Of a DNA stretch of 64,000 nucleotides, positions 25,297-34,329 are shown in pieces. Each line of letters begins with the position of its first letter. The first letter of the stretch is position 1. The notes beneath the pieces were generated by a model, which saw only the letters and a list, made by a program, of their open reading frames with translations, had not been told where the DNA came from and made no database searches. The position numbers and the translations under genes are program-made. Origin of the DNA: Clostridiales bacterium. GTDB taxonomy: Bacteria > Bacillota > Clostridia > Lachnospirales > Lachnospiraceae. The DNA is taken from the NCBI GenBank assembly GCA_018366495.1, contig JAGZHZ010000011.1:1-64000 (forward strand). The letters are read 5' to 3'.

Positions 25297-26784
25297 ATGA
25301 CAGAGACACAGATTTTGATGCTGAATAATCTGATTTACGATCCTGTTTTTACATCAGAAGGGGCGGAAGCATTTTCGGTGGGAGAATTACTTTCCTTTAT
25401 AGATACAGATCAGTATAAAAAACAAGGAGGCTTATCCGGACCGGCGACAACAAAAGAAGAATGGGAAAATATGATACGGCTTGCAAAAGAGGATGAACAG
25501 CTTTGCAGACTACGGCTTGCAGAGAGAAAAAATGATCCTCGGACAGGCGCAAAAGCGATTTGCTTTTATGATGAAGAGACAGATGAGGCAGCCGTAGTTT
25601 TTTCCGGAACAGGATATAATGAATGGCGTGATAACTTTACAGCAGGGACGCAGACAGATACAAAACAGCAGATAGATGCTCTGGAATGGTTTGAAACTCT
25701 GGATTATGAAAACATCACAGTCAGCGGGCATTCAAAAGGCGGCAATAAGGCAATGTATATCGCAGTGTGCAGTGAAAAAGAAGTGTCCTGTGTTGCATTT
25801 GACGGGGAAGGGTTTTCAAAAGAATTTTGTGAAAAATATCAGGAGAAAATAGAAGAAAGAAAAGAAAATATTGTCTTATATGCAAACTACAGAGATTTTG
25901 TCAGCTGTCTGCTGTATCCGATTGCCGGAAATGTCATTTTTTTAGAAAATGACGGGGGAATTGCTCCAGACGAATTAAGCTTTGGCGGGTATCATTGTCC
26001 GGATGCTTTATTTTTACATAAAGATGGAGAAATTCTATATGCACTTGCAGAACAGGGAGAAAGAGAAGCAGCGATACAGCTTCTGGCAGAGTTTACAATT
26101 TATTTTATGGAAAAAACGCCGAAAGGAGAAAAAGTGCAGATTCTCAGTTTCCTGGGAGATGTGATGCAGCGGCTGATGGGAAAGGGAAAAGGAGAGTATC
26201 GCAATGATATTGTGAGATCATTTGGAGCGGACGCTTTAAGAGATATTCTGATTTATTTCAGAAGCTTTCTAAAAGAAAAGGAAAAGAGCGATCCAGAAGG
26301 ATATCAAAAAGGAATAAAATCTTTTGCTGATCTTGCAAATGAATTTTTAAAGATCCCATCTGTGTTTAAATTGGTAATTCCTGTCTTTTCTTATTATTCT
26401 GAAAAATACCATTTTTTTCCAGTACTGATGAACAAGACGATTCCTATGGAAAAGGCAGTTGTGATTCGGGATTTTACACAGGAAACAAAAGAACGAATGA
26501 TAGAGGCAGCCAAAGAAAGAGACAGGGAGCCATTCTGGAAAATCAGCCGATGGGACTGCTGGTATCGTCTGGAACAGGAAATGACAGGTTTGAATTTAAG
26601 TGCATATGCAAACAATATCGATGAGTATTACAGAAAACTGATTGATCTAAATGATGCAGGGACAGCAGAAATAGAGCGGATTTTTGAGGATGTTGCTGCG
26701 CTGGATCTGCTGTATGCAGAAAAAATAGCAGAGGAAAATATAAACTTAAAGAATGAGATACAGAAACTGCAAAAGTTTATATGA
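25297..26784 (+). CDS. Alpha/beta-hydrolase (DUF2974/Mbeg1-like lipase) with helical C-terminus
   Basis: A 495-residue protein without a signal peptide. Residues about 1-240 form a lipase-like alpha/beta hydrolase of the DUF2974/Mbeg1-like type. The nucleophile elbow is Gly-His-Ser146-Lys-Gly-Gly, preceded by Val-Val-Phe-Ser-Gly-Thr. Candidate acid residues are in Phe-Asp-Gly-Glu-Gly or Tyr-Arg-Asp-Phe, and the candidate His is in Gly-Gly-Tyr-His-Cys-Pro. Residues 240-495 are mostly helical and end in a long helix. The arrangement of an N-terminal enzyme, a C-terminal helical targeting-like part, small helical neighbours and a lipoprotein resembles reverse-arranged type VII lipase toxins such as TslA. 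It could instead be a cytosolic enzyme. Confidence 0.75.
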   Translation: MTETQILMLNNLIYDPVFTSEGAEAFSVGELLSFIDTDQYKKQGGLSGPATTKEEWENMIRLAKEDEQLCRLRLAERKNDPRTGAKAICFYDEETDEAAVVFSGTGYNEWRDNFTAGTQTDTKQQIDALEWFETLDYENITVSGHSKGGNKAMYIAVCSEKEVSCVAFDGEGFSKEFCEKYQEKIEERKENIVLYANYRDFVSCLLYPIAGNVIFLENDGGIAPDELSFGGYHCPDALFLHKDGEILYALAEQGEREAAIQLLAEFTIYFMEKTPKGEKVQILSFLGDVMQRLMGKGKGEYRNDIVRSFGADALRDILIYFRSFLKEKEKSDPEGYQKGIKSFADLANEFLKIPSVFKLVIPVFSYYSEKYHFFPVLMNKTIPMEKAVVIRDFTQETKERMIEAAKERDREPFWKISRWDCWYRLEQEMTGLNLSAYANNIDEYYRKLIDLNDAGTAEIERIFEDVAALDLLYAEKIAEENINLKNEIQKLQKFI

Positions 26785-26856
26785 TGGTCAAAAAATAGCT
26801 TAATCAGAAAACGATGAAGCATACCGTTCTTCCTGTGGGATGAAGGAGGAAAATGA

Positions 26857-28524
26857 ATGATCACAATTGGAAGTGTATTGGATGGAAAATATAAAATATT
26901 GAATCAGATCGGCACAGGAGGAATGAGCACGGTCTATCTGGCTATGAATGAAAAGGCAAATCGTCAGTGGGCAGTAAAAGAAATCAAAAAAGACCGTCCA
27001 TATAATTTTGCACTGATGAAACAGGGAATTCTGCGCGAGATGGAGATGCTGCGCACATTACACCATCCGATGATTCCAAGAATCTGTGATGTGATTGAAA
27101 AACAGGATGCAATCTTTATTGTGATGGATTATATCGAGGGGAGAACACTTGGAAAACTTGTGGAGGAAGAAGGGGCACAGGAAGAACGATATATCATCGA
27201 ATGGGCAAAACAGCTTTGTCAGGTACTTGCATATCTGCACAGCCGCATTCCGCCTATTATCTATCGAGATATGAAACCGACTAACATTATGCTGAAGCCA
27301 AATGGAGATCTCATGCTGATTGATTTTGGAATTTCAAGGGAGTTTTGTGCAGATCATACAGAAGATACAATCTGTCTTGGAACGCAAGGTTATGCCGCTC
27401 CAGAACAATTTGGAGGAGGACAAAGTGATGAGCGAACAGATATTTATGGCCTTGGAGCCACTCTTTATCATCTTGCTGCTGGGGAGAGCCCAAATAAAAT
27501 GATACGTTCCCATCTTTTTGAAAAAGAGGAAGATTCACTGAAAATTTCGGAAGGATTAGCAAGAATCATAAAAAAATGTATGGCGGAAAATCCACAGGAG
27601 AGATATCAGTCCAGTCGGGAATTGTGGTATGCTTTGGAACATTATCGGGAACTGGAATGCAAAACCATGAAACGGCAGAAGAAAAAAATTTTTTTCTGTG
27701 GGGGATTGTTTGTGCACGCATTTTTTTCGATGGGAGTCTGTCTGTTTTCGGGGCATAGGATAAAAGAACTGCAAAGAGAAAATTATGAACGCTGTCTTCA
27801 GATGGCATCTAATCAGGAAGGAGAAGAAAAAATTTTGCTTTTAAAGAAAGCAGCAGATATCAGTCCGCAAAAAGAAGAAACGTATTTAAAACTGATAGAA
27901 GAGTTTTTAAGAGATGACAACTTTTCTCATCAGGAAGATGAGATTTTTTGCGAGACATTAAATAAAAAGGGAAAGAGAGAAAAGACATATGAAATGATGC
28001 TGGCAGAAAATAAAGAAGGGTATGAAAAAATAGCATATGAGGCTGGAACAGCATATTTTTTCTTTTATGAAAATACAGGGAACAAGGAAAGAAGTATAAA
28101 ATGGTTTGAGATAGCACGAAAAGCAGAAAGTTTAGAAGAACAAAAAAGAGTCAGAGCTTCTGTGTGTGTGCGGATTGCAGATTATTGGAAAGACATGGGA
28201 AAAAGAAAAAAAACAGGCGATTTTGAGATTTCTCACGGGGCGTACTTTCAGGATTTAAGAGCATTGTATCAAATGCAGAAACAACAAAAAGAAAACAAGA
28301 TTATGACGCTGAAAGTATGCCAAGAAATGTTTATGCAGATTCTTCAATATACAACAGAAATGATGAAAGATGGAATAACGGTAAAGGAAATAGAGAAAGT
28401 ATTGGAAGATGGAAGAAAAGAGATTGAAGAAGCAAAGAAAGAGACGAATCTACAAAATATCATTAAAACAGTAGAGGAGGAATTGAGACAGGCAGAACAA
28501 AGAATAAAAATGGAACTGTCTTAA
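26857..28524 (+). CDS. Transmembrane Ser/Thr protein kinase with extracytoplasmic helical repeat region
   Basis: A 555-residue PrkC-type kinase. Residues 10-265 contain all catalytic motifs: glycine loop Gly-Thr-Gly-Gly-Met-Ser-Thr-Val (19-26), ATP lysine Lys41, catalytic Tyr-Arg-Asp138-Met-Lys-Pro-Thr-Asn, Asp156-Phe-Gly, and Ala-Pro-Glu at 181-183. One transmembrane segment follows at about 278-299. The outer part lacks PASTA domains; it is helical and TPR-like. The same block holds an FHA protein and an ATPase with FHA-like modules, so the kinase may switch secretion by phosphorylation, as PpkA and Fha do in type VI secretion. No partner phosphatase is in the window. Confidence 0.92.
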   Translation: MITIGSVLDGKYKILNQIGTGGMSTVYLAMNEKANRQWAVKEIKKDRPYNFALMKQGILREMEMLRTLHHPMIPRICDVIEKQDAIFIVMDYIEGRTLGKLVEEEGAQEERYIIEWAKQLCQVLAYLHSRIPPIIYRDMKPTNIMLKPNGDLMLIDFGISREFCADHTEDTICLGTQGYAAPEQFGGGQSDERTDIYGLGATLYHLAAGESPNKMIRSHLFEKEEDSLKISEGLARIIKKCMAENPQERYQSSRELWYALEHYRELECKTMKRQKKKIFFCGGLFVHAFFSMGVCLFSGHRIKELQRENYERCLQMASNQEGEEKILLLKKAADISPQKEETYLKLIEEFLRDDNFSHQEDEIFCETLNKKGKREKTYEMMLAENKEGYEKIAYEAGTAYFFFYENTGNKERSIKWFEIARKAESLEEQKRVRASVCVRIADYWKDMGKRKKTGDFEISHGAYFQDLRALYQMQKQQKENKIMTLKVCQEMFMQILQYTTEMMKDGITVKEIEKVLEDGRKEIEEAKKETNLQNIIKTVEEELRQAEQRIKMELS

Positions 28525-28585
28525 AAAGTATCATGTGAAACATAGAAGGTATTTAAAGAATTAGGTGTAGAATGGGGAGAAATAT

Positions 28586-31500
28586 ATGGGTGAGACAGCA
28601 GAAAAAATGATTCAGTTTTATGAAAGAGTAAATACAGGCAGCATTGTAAGTCTGGCAGTCAGCTTTTTGGGAGCTTTTTTTTTCATTATACAGGGGAAAT
28701 TATGGATAACAGTAAAGACATTAAAAAATGAAAGAAAGAGAAAAAGAAAAAAGCGAGAAAAAAAATGGATCTTATACGGCATTACTGTATTAGTAATGTG
28801 GAGAGGAATGATTGGACGAATGGATACGGCAGAGGCAGAGGGGATGGAACAGTCGATACAGATAAGCGGAAGCGTGGCAGAGGAAGAATGGTTTTCGGGA
28901 GAAGGTTCCTATAAAGTATGGATTCGGACGACAGGGAAAAAACCGGACAAAATCTGCCTTTCTTGGAATGAAGAGGGAGGAGAGAGGACAAAGGAGCTGC
29001 ATGAGCCGGTATCCGAAAAAGAATGGTATGAATATGAAGCAGAGTTCGAGGCGGAAGAGCTGGATACATATTTGAATGTTCAGATCGTGACAGAAGGCGA
29101 AATTACAGGTACAGGACAAAGACAGATTAGAATTGATAAGAAGCAGCCTGAGAATGATGTGATAGTTCTCTACCGAGGAGGAAATCTTTTTGTTCAGAAA
29201 AAGCTGGAAGATCTGCATGAGACTCTGTATTTTCAAAAAGAGGCAGAAATTGTTGTCTGTGCAAGGGACACAGGGGCAGGAATAGACAGTGTTTCTTTTG
29301 AGATTGCCAAAAGTAAAGTAACGGGGGAAAAAAATGGAGAAATACAGATAGATGAAAAGATTTATGAGACGTACCCCGTATTTCTGTACGAACCACTGGA
29401 AGGTAATATTTCTGATCTGTCTATTACAGACAAAGCAGGCAATATCCGTTTGTTTAAATATGCAGATCCAACCCAGATTGTACTGGACGGGCAAGAGCCG
29501 GTTTGTCAGCCATTTCTTTTCCAAGCGTCAGCAGAAAAGGAAGGAATGTATTTCTTTTGTGACAATGCAAAAATTCAAATGCAGATTTTAGAGCGGCATT
29601 GGAAAGGAGAACCGATTCCGATTGTGGTAAATGATATGGAATATATGCTGGAACCGGAAAGCTGGGTCGAGACAGAAGAAAATATTTATGAAAATATACT
29701 TTTTTTGCAGGAAGAGGGGATGTACACGATACAGGTTGGTCCGATTTCTGATAAATCAGGAAATGAAATGGAAAGAACGCAGAGCAAAACATTTGTTGTA
29801 GACAGAACTGCTCCGAAAGCAAAAGAAATAGAATTGGAAGCAGACGGAATATTTGAAAGGAACCAGTGGCATACAAAAACAGGGCAGGTAAAAGGAAGAA
29901 TCGTCATAGAAGAATTATGGTTTGAACCTGAAAAGATACAGCTGTATTTTTTAAATCAAGAAACAGGAGAAAAAATTTGGCCGGAAGTGATCTGGAATCA
30001 TACAAAAGAGAACGTTACAGGAGAATTTCAGACGTTCTCCATGCCAGAAGGAAAGTATCAGCTGATTGCTCAGGGAGCGGATATTTCAGGGAATAAAATG
30101 ATTTGTGAGGCAACAGGAGAAAGTGTGATCTACAGTCAGCTTGTCATTGTAGATCAGACAAGACCAAGGCTGTCTTTTTTTGAAATTGGAGAGAAAAAAA
30201 TGGAAAGAAACGGTGTCCTTTATTTTCAGGACTGCGTTCAGGGCAGTTTTTCGATTGAAGAAAAAGAGCAATTAAAGAACTGTACCGTATTTCAAAAAAG
30301 AGAGGACGGAAGCTGGAAACAAATTGAAATACAGTGGCAGAAAGAAAAAGATATCGGAAAGTTTAAACTGGATAAAACAGAAGAAAAGACACAGATTTTG
30401 ATTGTGGCAGAAGACATGGCAGGAAATCTGTTAACGGCAGAAGAAAACATGGAAGACATCTGTGAAACAGAACAGGGAATTGTGTCAAAAGAAATGATAA
30501 TGGATTGGACAAGTCCAAAAGTACAGGTGATTTGCGAAACGACAGATGGGCATAGAATGGGCTTGAATCAGTGGAGATATGAAAAAGAGAGAGAAGAAGA
30601 AAAGATAAAGGTGTTGTTTTTCGTGCAGGAGAAAAACTTTGATGCAGAGCAATGGAAGATCGAGATTGATGCATATGACAGCAAAGGAAAAAAGCAGGAC
30701 TCAGAAATCGACAGCGTGCGAAGGGCAAATGAGTACTGTGCCAAGGCGACAGCCGAACAAAAGAAAAATGATAGGTGGAAAAAGGGAAATTGGTACGAGA
30801 CAGAGATTTTACTGGAGGAGGAGGCAAACTATCGGCTGACGATTCAGATGGAAGATTTTTCAGGAAATCATGCTGTATTTGAAGAAGTGGAAGAAGAAAA
30901 AGGAGAGAGGATATATGAAGCTTCTTTTACGATTGACCATACGGCGCCTGTCTTTCAAAAAGAGAACTGTGTCTGGAGGAAAGCTGATGGTGAGGTCTTG
31001 CAAAAATATAATTATCAAGACTATGCGTATTTCAGTGATCAGCCGGTGAATATAGAGATTCCTGTATATGACGGTATCAGCGGCGTGGAGACAGTACGCT
31101 ATTATTATGGAAGAGATGAAAATTGGACATGGACGGAAGCAAAAATGAAAAAAAAGACGGGAGATTATGCAGAGGCAGTCATTTCAATCCCAATTAATTT
31201 TCAAAAAGAAATCTGGATTCAGACTGTGGATAAAAATGGAATAATGAGCAAAGAAGAAAAAATGGACAGAATTTTGATGCAGGATATGGCACAGATAGAA
31301 AGTTCTCTTTCGGTGACAGAGGAGACAGCTGCTTATACAGAAAAAGAAGGAGTACAATATTATGCAGGAGAAATTTCTGTTTTTATTCACGCTCAGGATA
31401 TGACGAGCGGAATAAAAAATGTCCGATGCTTTTTGGACGGTGAACTGTGGTTTGAGGAAGATAATTCAAATAAGAAAGGCAGAATATTTTCCGTTCAGAA

Positions 31501-33298
31501 AAAAGGAACTTTGACGAATTCCCAATGTCAGAAAATTCATTTAAAGGCAGAGATGGAGACAAATATGGGATCTTATTTTGTGACAGAAAAAACGTATCTG
31601 ATCGACACAGAAAAGCCTCAGATTACAGTGGCATATGAAAAAGAAAAAAATGGAAACTTTGACTGCACACAGCGGAAAGTACAGATCACAATTTCTGATT
31701 TATGTCTGAACGTAGATTCTGTTCAAATTTCGATTGACACGATCAATGGAGAACAGGCAGAACAAAGTCCATGGAAAATTTCAGAAAAAGACGGAAAAAA
31801 GGAATGTTCCTGCACTATGCTGTTTGAAAGAGAAGATACTTATACAGTCAAAATAACAGGAAGCGACATGGCGGGCAACAGAGAAGAAAGAATAGAAGAA
31901 CCATTTATTTTAGATAAGACAGCGCCTTATATCCGAGTGGAAAAGAAACTGACGAAAGGAAAAACAGATTCTTTTTACCGAAGTGGAGGAAAAATAAAAA
32001 TTTTTATCGAAGAAGAACATTTTTCTCCGAATCTTTTATTTTTAGAACTTTCCGGAAGCAATGAGAGCGGAGAGAACTGGAGAGAGGAATGGAAAGCGCC
32101 TTGGAATTATACAGATGGCTGCTATATAAGCGAACAGACAATAAAAAAAGAAGGAGATTATATCTTATATGTCCGGTGCGAAGATATGGCAGGAAATAAG
32201 GGGCAGGAATATGGTCCGGAACATTTTGTCGTGGATAAGACTGTTCCGGAAATAAAGATTGAAAAACTGAAACATCGCTCTGCAAACAATGGAAAAATTG
32301 AGGCGGAAGCCGCCATTCTGGACTCCTATTTAGATATAGAAAGTCTGGAGATTTTATGTACCGGAGAAAAAAGAGGAGAAAAAAAATTAAAATATAAAAT
32401 ATTGGAGATACAGGGCGGAAAAAAAATTGTATTTTCAGATTTTCCATATAGAAAAGAAGAAGATGACTTATATACGCTGCAAATTCGAGTCAGAGACTTT
32501 GCTGGAAATTTGGCAGGAAAAAAAATCTGCTTTTCAGTCAACAGATTTGGATCTGTCTACACGCTGGGCAAGGAGACGGCAGAATTTCTGGAACAGTATT
32601 ATCAGAAGAAAGGGAAGACACTGGAAATCACAGAGACAAACGTAGATTCTTTAAAGGAAACGCTGATCTTTTGTACAAGAGACGGCGAGACTGAGCAGAT
32701 GAAAAAGGGAGAAGATTACAAAGTCAGTGTGACAGGAGGAAATCAGAAATGGAAACAGTATCAGTATAAAATCGGAGAACAAAATTTTCAAAAAGAAGGA
32801 ACGTATCAACTGACGCTGGTGTCAAAAGACGATGCCGGAAATCACTCTGATAATCAGAGACAAGGAGAAGAGATTATATTTGTGATCGACCATTCAAAGC
32901 CTGAAGTCAGCATATCAGGAATAGAGAAAAATGGGAGGTATAAAGAAGAACAGCGTAAAATTCAGATTGATGTCTCAGATCAGACAGGTCTGAAACAAGT
33001 GTCTGTTTTTCTAAATGGTATACAGTGGAAAAAATGGGAAGGAAAAGAGTGGGAAAAAGAAGGAAGGACTCATCTCACAATAAAAGAAAAAGATGCGGAG
33101 CAAAAAATTGAAGTGTGCGCAGAAGATCTTGCAGGAAATCAATCCGTCTTTGTGATGGATCATTTTTTGATTTCAGATGATTCGTGGGTTCAGCTATGGC
33201 ATAATTATTGTGAATGGATTATGGGGGGAATTCTCCTTTCTTGTATGGCAGCAGTTTTTTTGATCTTAAAAAAACGTCAGAAGAGACATTATGAATGA
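28586..33298 (+). CDS. Giant membrane-anchored Ig-like repeat protein of the secretion locus
   Basis: A 1570-residue protein. Two hydrophobic segments near residues 17-36 and 60-75 flank a very basic loop, and one more lies near 1542-1562 before a basic tail. By the positive-inside rule the 1450-residue middle is outside the membrane. That middle consists of about ten or more Ig-like units of roughly 100-130 residues; most end with a motif like Asp-Met-Ala-Gly-Asn, and many then have Phe-Val-Val-Asp-Lys-Thr-Ala-Pro. Such units occur in bacterial surface proteins. It is the last gene of the block, 61 bp after the kinase gene. As no EsaA is present, it may be the envelope-spanning component; this is a guess. 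Confidence 0.8.
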   Translation: MGETAEKMIQFYERVNTGSIVSLAVSFLGAFFFIIQGKLWITVKTLKNERKRKRKKREKKWILYGITVLVMWRGMIGRMDTAEAEGMEQSIQISGSVAEEEWFSGEGSYKVWIRTTGKKPDKICLSWNEEGGERTKELHEPVSEKEWYEYEAEFEAEELDTYLNVQIVTEGEITGTGQRQIRIDKKQPENDVIVLYRGGNLFVQKKLEDLHETLYFQKEAEIVVCARDTGAGIDSVSFEIAKSKVTGEKNGEIQIDEKIYETYPVFLYEPLEGNISDLSITDKAGNIRLFKYADPTQIVLDGQEPVCQPFLFQASAEKEGMYFFCDNAKIQMQILERHWKGEPIPIVVNDMEYMLEPESWVETEENIYENILFLQEEGMYTIQVGPISDKSGNEMERTQSKTFVVDRTAPKAKEIELEADGIFERNQWHTKTGQVKGRIVIEELWFEPEKIQLYFLNQETGEKIWPEVIWNHTKENVTGEFQTFSMPEGKYQLIAQGADISGNKMICEATGESVIYSQLVIVDQTRPRLSFFEIGEKKMERNGVLYFQDCVQGSFSIEEKEQLKNCTVFQKREDGSWKQIEIQWQKEKDIGKFKLDKTEEKTQILIVAEDMAGNLLTAEENMEDICETEQGIVSKEMIMDWTSPKVQVICETTDGHRMGLNQWRYEKEREEEKIKVLFFVQEKNFDAEQWKIEIDAYDSKGKKQDSEIDSVRRANEYCAKATAEQKKNDRWKKGNWYETEILLEEEANYRLTIQMEDFSGNHAVFEEVEEEKGERIYEASFTIDHTAPVFQKENCVWRKADGEVLQKYNYQDYAYFSDQPVNIEIPVYDGISGVETVRYYYGRDENWTWTEAKMKKKTGDYAEAVISIPINFQKEIWIQTVDKNGIMSKEEKMDRILMQDMAQIESSLSVTEETAAYTEKEGVQYYAGEISVFIHAQDMTSGIKNVRCFLDGELWFEEDNSNKKGRIFSVQKKGTLTNSQCQKIHLKAEMETNMGSYFVTEKTYLIDTEKPQITVAYEKEKNGNFDCTQRKVQITISDLCLNVDSVQISIDTINGEQAEQSPWKISEKDGKKECSCTMLFEREDTYTVKITGSDMAGNREERIEEPFILDKTAPYIRVEKKLTKGKTDSFYRSGGKIKIFIEEEHFSPNLLFLELSGSNESGENWREEWKAPWNYTDGCYISEQTIKKEGDYILYVRCEDMAGNKGQEYGPEHFVVDKTVPEIKIEKLKHRSANNGKIEAEAAILDSYLDIESLEILCTGEKRGEKKLKYKILEIQGGKKIVFSDFPYRKEEDDLYTLQIRVRDFAGNLAGKKICFSVNRFGSVYTLGKETAEFLEQYYQKKGKTLEITETNVDSLKETLIFCTRDGETEQMKKGEDYKVSVTGGNQKWKQYQYKIGEQNFQKEGTYQLTLVSKDDAGNHSDNQRQGEEIIFVIDHSKPEVSISGIEKNGRYKEEQRKIQIDVSDQTGLKQVSVFLNGIQWKKWEGKEWEKEGRTHLTIKEKDAEQKIEVCAEDLAGNQSVFVMDHFLISDDSWVQLWHNYCEWIMGGILLSCMAAVFLILKKRQKRHYE

Positions 33299-33302
33299 CA
33301 GC

Positions 33303-33332
33303 TTTACACGTTGAGGATGGATGTGCTATGAT
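33303..33332 (+). promoter_or_regulatory. Probable promoter of the hem operon
   Basis: TTTACA (33303-33308) and TATGAT (33327-33332) with an 18-bp spacer lie just after the Ig-like gene, about 90 bp before hemC. No intrinsic terminator is visible before it, so read-through from the secretion operon is possible. No second B12 riboswitch is seen here. Confidence 0.55.
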
Positions 33333-33423
33333 GAACAGGGCAAGCTGAAGAATAAAAATTCGGCTTCCACGATCATATAATAATATGATAGTAGAAACAA
33401 CAGCGATAGAGCAGGAGAATGCT

Positions 33424-34329
33424 ATGAAAAGAAAAATAAAAATCGGAAGCAGAGAGAGCAGGCTGGCAGTCATTCAAAGTGAGATGGTGATGAGAGCAAT
33501 CAATCAATATCATCCGGAAATCGAGACGGAGCTGGTTACAATGAAAACGACAGGGGATTTGATTTTAGACCGCACATTAGATAAGATTGGCGGCAAAGGA
33601 CTGTTTGTCAAAGAGCTTGACCGTGCACTTCTAGACCATCGGAGCGATCTCTCCGTACATAGTTTAAAAGATATGCCAATGGAAATACAGACGGAACTTC
33701 CAATTATAGGATTTTCAAAAAGGGAAGATCCAAGGGACGTACTGGTATTTCGGAAAGGGGAGCGAGAAAGGGATAAAAGTCTTCCGATTGGATGCAGCAG
33801 TCAGAGAAGAATTATACAGTTGAAAGAAATTTTTCCAGATGCAAAGTTTCAGCCAGTCAGAGGAAATGTACTGACACGGCTTCAAAAATTAGACAACGGT
33901 GAATATGGGGCGCTGGTATTGGCAGCAGCAGGCTTAAAGAGACTGGGAATGGAAGAACGTATAGGGAGGTATCTGGAACCGGAAGAAGTCATCCCGGCAG
34001 CAGGACAGGGCATTCTTGCCATGCAGGGCAGGAGAGGAGAAGATTATTCCTATCTGAATGAATTTTTTGATAAAAATGCTGAGTATGCAGCTCTGTGTGA
34101 ACGAGCTTTTGTGAGAACACTGGATGGGGGCTGTTCCTCTCCGATAGCAGCATATGCCGTCATAGATGGTGAAAATCTGACCCTGACGGGATTGTATTAC
34201 GAAGAAACAACAGGAAATCATAAAAAAGGCGTCCTGACAGGAAAATGCAGCCAGGCAGAAGAGATTGGATGCAGGCTCGCAGAAGAATTGAAAGAAGAAT
34301 GTAAAAAGGAAGGAAGAAAAGACGTATGA
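33424..34329 (+). CDS. hemC: Hydroxymethylbilane synthase (porphobilinogen deaminase)
   Basis: A 301-residue enzyme that joins four porphobilinogens into hydroxymethylbilane. The N-terminus has Ile-Gly-Ser-Arg-Glu-Ser-Arg-Leu-Ala, followed by His-Ser-Leu-Lys-Asp-Met-Pro. The dipyrromethane cofactor Cys is in Leu-Asp-Gly-Gly-Cys-Ser-Ser-Pro. Start at 33424, with AGGAG upstream; an open frame from 33385 would add 13 residues without a clear site. Its stop overlaps the next start (ATGA). Confidence 0.95.
   Translation: MKRKIKIGSRESRLAVIQSEMVMRAINQYHPEIETELVTMKTTGDLILDRTLDKIGGKGLFVKELDRALLDHRSDLSVHSLKDMPMEIQTELPIIGFSKREDPRDVLVFRKGERERDKSLPIGCSSQRRIIQLKEIFPDAKFQPVRGNVLTRLQKLDNGEYGALVLAAAGLKRLGMEERIGRYLEPEEVIPAAGQGILAMQGRRGEDYSYLNEFFDKNAEYAALCERAFVRTLDGGCSSPIAAYAVIDGENLTLTGLYYEETTGNHKKGVLTGKCSQAEEIGCRLAEELKEECKKEGRKDV

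Noticed and set aside
28790..29524. Minus-strand open frame of 244 codons
   Set aside because: Shadow of the Ig-like gene; A-rich coding strand gives Phe/Leu/Ser-rich antisense frames.
30363..30827. Minus-strand open frame of 154 codons
   Set aside because: Shadow of the same gene, low complexity, no ribosome site.
32004..32447. Minus-strand open frame of 147 codons rich in Phe and Ser
   Set aside because: Antisense to the Ig-like repeats; no evidence of coding.
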